Shown here: positions 55,430-64,000 of the stretch, piece after piece
Layout of the letters: the number at the start of each line of letters is the position of its first letter
How positions within the stretch are numbered: the first letter of the stretch is position 1
Assembly: GCA_032164245.1 (NCBI GenBank)
Contig: JAVMKO010000003.1
Location: 83,496,390-83,560,389, forward strand
Direction of reading: 5' to 3'
Length of the DNA: 64,000 bases
Source: Sternotherus odoratus
Lineage: Eukaryota > Chordata > Testudines > Kinosternidae
The notes under the pieces: generated by a model
The model's input: only the letters and a program-made list of their open reading frames with translations
What the model was told of the DNA's origin: nothing
The model's database searches: none
Translations under genes and position numbers: made by a program

Positions 55430-56564
55430 TATTACTTTCACAGATTGTGGAGCACACAGCAAGCAGCAATAACAATGGGCACATTTCTTTCGCTGAGGTC
55501 TGAGCGAGTGAGTAACGTGCACCAGCATGCTTTAAGACTGCCAAAGGTGCACTCTACCACCATTCTGCACTTGCTCAGCCTATAGTTGAACAGCTCCTGA
55601 CCCCTGTCCAGGGATCCTGTGTATGGCTTCACATAAGCCAGGGCATTAAGGGGTAAGCTGGGTCCCCAAGGATAACGATCGGCATTTCAACACCCCCTAC
55701 AGTAATTTTCTGGTCTGGGAAGCAAGTCCCTTGCTCCAGCTATCTAAAAATCCTAGCGTTCCTGAACACACAAGCATCATGAACCTTTCCCGGCCATCCC
55801 ACGTAGATGTCGATGAAACATCCCTTGTGGTCAACCACTGCTTGCATGACCATTGAACAGTACCCCTTGCGGTTTCTGTACTCTCCGCCCTCGTTGTCTG
55901 GTGCCAAGATAGGGATATGAATCCCATCCATAGCCCCACCACAGTTAGGGAATCCCATTGCGGCAAAGCCATCTACTGTAGCCTGCACATTTCCCAGGAA
56001 CACAACCCTGGATAGCAGATCAATGATTGCCCTGGTTACTTGCATCACAACTGCCCCCACTGTAGATTTACCCACTCCAAATTGATTCACGACTGACCGG
56101 TAGCTGTGTGGCGTTGCAAGCTTCCAGAGGGCTATAGCCACTCACTTCTGAACTGTGAGGGCTGCTCTCATTTTGGTATTCTTGCGCTGGAGGGTAGGGG
56201 AAAGCAAGTCACAAAGTTCCATGAACATGCCCTTTTGCATGTGAAAGTTTCTGAGCCACTGCAAGTCATCCCAGACCCGCAGCACTATGCGATCCCACCA
56301 GTCAGTGCTTGTTTCCCTGGCCCAGAATCGGCGTTCCATGGCATGAGCCTGCCCCATTGCCACCAAAATTGCCAGATTGTTGGATCCCCTACTTTCAAAA
56401 ACGTCAGTGTCCATGTTCATGTCCATGTCCTCATCACTGTAGTCCTGAATGCGCAGTCGTCTCCTGATCGCATTCTTGTGCGTACGACGCAGCATAAAGT
56501 CCACAACAATGCATGAGGTGTTCACAACAGCCATTACTGCAGTGGTGACCTGAGAAGGCTCCAT
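55430..56564 (-). pseudogene. HARBI1-type DDE nuclease/transposase, broken
   Basis: Intronless - strand frame from MEPSQVTTAVMAVV at 56564. Helix-turn-helix-like SYRSVVNQFGVGKSTVGAVV is followed by the DDE nuclease: NCGGAMDGIHIPI (first Asp), ILGDPAYPLMPW (second Asp), CRMVVECTFGSLK (Glu). All three catalytic acids are retained. Breaks: in-frame TGA at 56142-56144, TAG at 55740-55742, a frameshift near 55628 and another near 55440 after VLHNL. It converges on the Myb-like gene. It is not the domesticated HARBI1 gene, because it sits between transposon ends with its partner gene. Confidence 0.9.
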
Positions 56565-56904
56565 GCTTGCACTGCTATGGCATCAGCGCAGAAAAAGGGC
56601 GTGAAATAATTGTCTGCAGTTGCTTTCACGGTGGGAGTGGCACTGCGGGGGGGGGGGGATGTTAGGGAATGGAGATAGCTACCCACAGTGCACCGCTCAA
56701 AATGGTGCCTGCTGGGGACTCCGGGAACTGTGGGATAGCTACCCATAGTGCACCGGTTGGTATGTCGATGCTTGCCACAGTAGTGTGGATGAACGCTACC
56801 GACTTCCTGTGTTTTGTGGGGACGCACAAAATCGACTTTATACAATCTGCTTCCAAAAATCGACTGCAAGGTAATCTACCTAATTTCGTAGTGAAGACAT
56901 ACCC

Positions 56905-57979
56905 ATAGGACAGATCATGACTGCCTCTCAGTTTCCTCCTGTTGCTACAGCAGCGAGATGGAACTGTGGTGGTCTGCTTGTATTCCATAGTGCTTTTTCA
57001 TCAAATTAAACTAAACTAAAGATTACAAATTTATCATGTTTGAGATTTCCTGTTCTGTCATTATTTTCTCTTTAAAATCTTTTTCTGATTGCCATTTAGA
57101 GCTGAGATGGCTCCCCACCTAGTGGCTGAACCTAAACATTCCGGCTTTAAATTGGTCTGTCATTGATGGACTTGTTCCTTTTTACTGATATTCCCAGTTA
57201 GAATCTTCTCTTTGGAAGAGAACCACATTCACACTGCTCTGTATACTTGTCCATCTCCACCAAAACACACCACTCCAAAGATAAGCAGCAGCTAACACTC
57301 CACAAGGGGAACACTGGATTTTGAAAGAGTCTGACTAAAGAGGACTCTCCCCTCCCAGAGATTCCACTCCTTCAATGCACTGTAAGTAGGGACTCTACCT
57401 CAAACTTGGTACCAAGAAAGGGTCTGCCATGTTTCCAGACAGACATTCTTAGTCTTTCAAACAGCTTGGCACTGTCTGTGCTGAAAACTGGTACCACTTC
57501 CACATCAAAGCAGGCCAAATCCTGCTCTATTGGCAACTCACAACATTGACCCTCTTCCTCAGAAATGGAAAAATCAAAAAATGCAAGATTTACAGGCTGC
57601 CTCTCTTCTAACGACGAACCAGAGGTCTGCTCACCCTACACAGACTAGTGAGGCAGTTTCTGTGCCTCACCCAGCTTCAAGTGGCACTAAATCCACTTGG
57701 GCACTGAAGACTGGTACTGGCATATCTACAGACAAAAAAAAATGAAGAACCTCTCCTACTTTATAAATACCAAGGATACCTTACTGAATTTATGATTAAA
57801 AGGTTCCCTCCCCCAATATTCTGGCAAGACGCACAGTTTCTTCTTTTCATTTGTCTATTAGAGGGCATGCTTGATTTAATAAAATTGACCAAGTCTTTTA
57901 AAAACTGTGTGGCAACACAAGAAATTAAAAAAATACCCAAACAATGAATTTGCAAATGATCTACAGGACACCATCAATG
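56905..57979 (+). pseudogene. Intergenic; possible DIRS gag-like remnant (about 57110-57760)
   Basis: Plus-strand fragments such as SLEENHIHTALYTCPSPPKH near 57210-57270 and the Ser/Thr/Lys-rich frame 57530-57745 (HPTQTSEAVSVPHPASSGTK) resemble decayed gag of the DIRS-like family, in the opposite orientation to the copies at 35-41 and 50.7-51.2 kb. Evidence is weak; the remainder is AT-rich and unrecognised. Confidence 0.3.
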
Positions 57980-58749
57980 ACATAAAAGGGAAATTTATTT
58001 TATAAACTATGTACAAAACAAAATGTTGACCTAGAACATGGAAGTAAGGGGGAAAGACACCATAATCAGTTATTTACATAATGAATTTAGACTATGCTTG
58101 TGCAAGCAGAATTCTTTCCAGAGCCTTTTTTGCCACAGAACACAATTTTTCTCATTGCAAGCAGTTAACACACAGTTCATATCTGACTTAATTAAAACAA
58201 GCCAAGCACCATCACTACGTAGTAAGCAGGCCTCCTTCGTTGATCCAGAATAAGTTAAGAGACTGCTTGTGCATGGAATACTGAGTTGCTTTAGGAAGCT
58301 ATAATGAAGCTCAGGGAGACCTGTACCTTCTCTGAGAGACAATATTAATATCGATTACACAGCATATATCTGCTTCAGTTAAAACTTAATTTCCTGAGCT
58401 ATTAATATTTTGTTTCCACACTCCCATGTATACTTCAGCCTCCACACTAAGAAACATCCAGTCTTATTTATATGGCCTGCTTCCCATTCAGAGTAATAAA
58501 AACTTAGCTTCAAACATTCTGGTCTGCAGCTATAAAGTAATAAATGCCAATAAAGTATTTTTTATAAGCAGACAATACACTGACAAGCTTGGCTGTTGGG
58601 ACACTCAAATCAAAAGAGGTAGTTTTATAAACCATAGCTCCTGCAGCATAGGAGTAGTATATTTCAGTGTATACATTTTATGAAATTATTCTTGAAGTGG
58701 TCCTGCCACTCAAACATGCCAGTTGTTTTTTTCCACACTGCGCCGCCAG
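57980..58749 (-). other. MTFR2: MTFR2 3' UTR with polyA signal
   Basis: Sequence downstream of the MTFR2 stop. A canonical AATAAA on the - strand lies at 57994-57999 (plus TTTATT), about 750 nt after the stop, so cleavage near 57975-57985 is likely. No repeat interrupts the interval. Confidence 0.6.
57994..57999 (-). terminator. MTFR2: Candidate MTFR2 polyadenylation signal
   Basis: Reverse complement AATAAA, the first canonical hexamer found downstream of the MTFR2 stop codon. Use is inferred. Confidence 0.5.
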
Positions 58750-63107
<4,358 letters not shown>

Positions 63108-63418
63108 GATACATCTACATGACAAAAAAAACCCCAAAACAGCGGCAGTAAGTGTCAGAGTCCAGGTCAACTGGGGCAGGCGCGTGGGGCTTGTGCTACA
63201 GGGTTATAAATATCAGAGTAGACATTCCCACTCAGGCTGGAGCACAAGCCCTGAGACCTGGCAAGGAAGGTAGATTTCTGAACCTGAGGAGAAACATCTA
63301 CACCACTATTTTTAGCCCCATAGTACAAGCCTGGGTCAGTTGATTCCAGGTGAGATTCACTGCCCACATGGCGGGGAGGGAAGATTTGCTGTGTAGCTGT
63401 ACCTTTAGGAAAGTGTTA
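63108..63418. mobile_element. Foldback MITE, Harbinger-like ends
   Basis: Left GGATACATCTACATGAC, right reverse-complemented GGTACAGCTACACAG, with an internal GTAGACATTCCCACTCAGGC motif. CCAGGTCAACTGG-type and AAGCCTGGGTCAGTTGATTC segments form inverted inner arms. Probably a decayed Harbinger MITE. Confidence 0.45.
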
Positions 63419-63429
63419 AATGACAAACT

Positions 63430-64000
63430 ACATACCTACCAAGTCTTGTGGATAGGGGAGAAGCAGTAGATGTGATATACCTTAACTTTAATAAGACTTT
63501 TGATATGGTCTTGCACGTCCTTCTCCAACTAGGGAAATACAACCTAGATGGAGCTACTACAAGGTGAGTGCATAATTGGTTGGAAAACTGTTCCCAGCGA
63601 GTAGTTATCACTGGTTCATGGTCAAGCTGGAAGGGTATATGAAGTGGGGTCCCACGGAGATCAGTTCTGGGTCCGGTTCTGTTCAATATCTTCATGAATG
63701 ATTTAGATAATGGCATAGAGAGAACCCTTATAAAGTTTGCAGACAATACCAAGCTGGGAGCGGATGCAAGTGCTTTGGAGGATAGAATTAAAATTCAAAA
63801 TAATCTGGACAAACTAGAGAAATGGTTTGAAGTAAATAGGATGAAATTCAATAAGGACAAATGCAAAGTAATCCACTTGGGAAGTAACAATCAGTTGCAT
63901 AAATACAAAATGGGAAACGATTGCCTAAAGGAGGAGAAGGAGAACTACAAAGAGGAATCTGGGGGTCAGAATGGATCACAAACTAAATATGAGTCAACAA
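63430..64000 (+). mobile_element. CR1 LINE, 3' part of reverse transcriptase (continues past window end)
   Basis: Plus-strand frame with stops: AVDVIYLNFNKTFDMVLHVL, then SVLGPVLFNIFMNDLDNGIE, then TLIKFADNTKLGADASALED and MKFNKDKCKVIHLGSNN. This is the CR1 fingers-to-thumb series. The catalytic FADD reads FADN, and stops lie within the segment, so it is inactive. The 5' end is truncated near 63430, as is usual for LINE copies. Confidence 0.88.

Larger units (their letters stand above)
52577..56904 (+). mobile_element. PIF/Harbinger DNA transposon, two-gene, full-length but inactivated
   Basis: About 4.3 kb. Left end GGGCTGGTCTCCACTATGA, right end reverse-complemented GGGTATGTCTTCACTACGA (14 of 19 match). 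It holds the two genes expected of the superfamily in convergent order: a Myb/SANT-like DNA-binding protein (+, 52769-54935) and a HARBI1-type DDE nuclease (-, 55430-56564). The flanking triplets ATG and ATA are not an exact TWA duplication, so the site has decayed or the tips are off by a base or two. Both genes are broken. Confidence 0.9.

Noticed and set aside
55430..56564. Could be the domesticated host gene HARBI1
   Set aside because: It has stops and frameshifts, and lies with a Myb-like partner between transposon ends, so it is a transposon copy.

Overview
This window is vertebrate nuclear DNA. It holds the 3' two-thirds of PDE7B on the + strand (ten coding exons, 485-25446) and, about 33 kb downstream, the last two coding exons of MTFR2 on the - strand (58750-60489). 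The two genes converge, which is the arrangement known at human 6q23 (PDE7B, MTFR2, BCLAF1). The repeats point to a reptile, most likely a turtle: CR1 LINEs, a tRNA-type SINE with a CR1-like tail, many non-autonomous hAT, Harbinger and Tigger-type DNA transposons, DIRS-like tyrosine-recombinase retrotransposons and LTR relics. Species assignment is inference; the gene calls are not.

1-25446: PDE7B. Ten exons with consensus acceptors and GT donors join in phase to 1172 bp (389 residues plus stop), covering the end of the N-terminal region and the whole HD-type cAMP phosphodiesterase domain. The first exons lie upstream of the window. Its introns carry hAT elements (7656-8606, 17249-18171, 20685-21271), a probable Helitron (9549-10086), an RTE-like fragment (12855-13770), a 490-bp foldback element (18225-18714) and a Harbinger MITE (24706-24965). 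From 25447 follows an AT-rich, repeat-poor stretch of about 3 kb taken as the 3' UTR.

28427-57980: intergenic, with no host gene recognised. It is nested mobile DNA. A DIRS-like relic on the - strand (about 35130-41000) has been hit by a hAT element (35992-36786, exact 8-bp target duplication), a SINE and a probable solo LTR. Next to it lies a ~98% identical 266/272-bp direct repeat flanking 716 bp of LTR-like DNA. At 52577-56904 is an almost complete PIF/Harbinger element with both its genes, a Myb/SANT-like protein (+) and a HARBI1-type nuclease (-), broken by frameshifts and stops.

57980-64000: MTFR2 3' UTR with a polyA signal, two coding exons, then intron sequence with repeats, ending in a 3' CR1 LINE fragment that runs out of the window.

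No prokaryotic, viral-genome, rRNA, canonical tRNA or CRISPR content was found. The noteworthy material is transposon biology: the two-gene Harbinger with a small derivative sharing its ends, the DIRS relic split by a datable insertion, the young duplication around the LTR-like block, and a recurrent pattern of GC-rich tandem cores inside unrelated DNA transposons.
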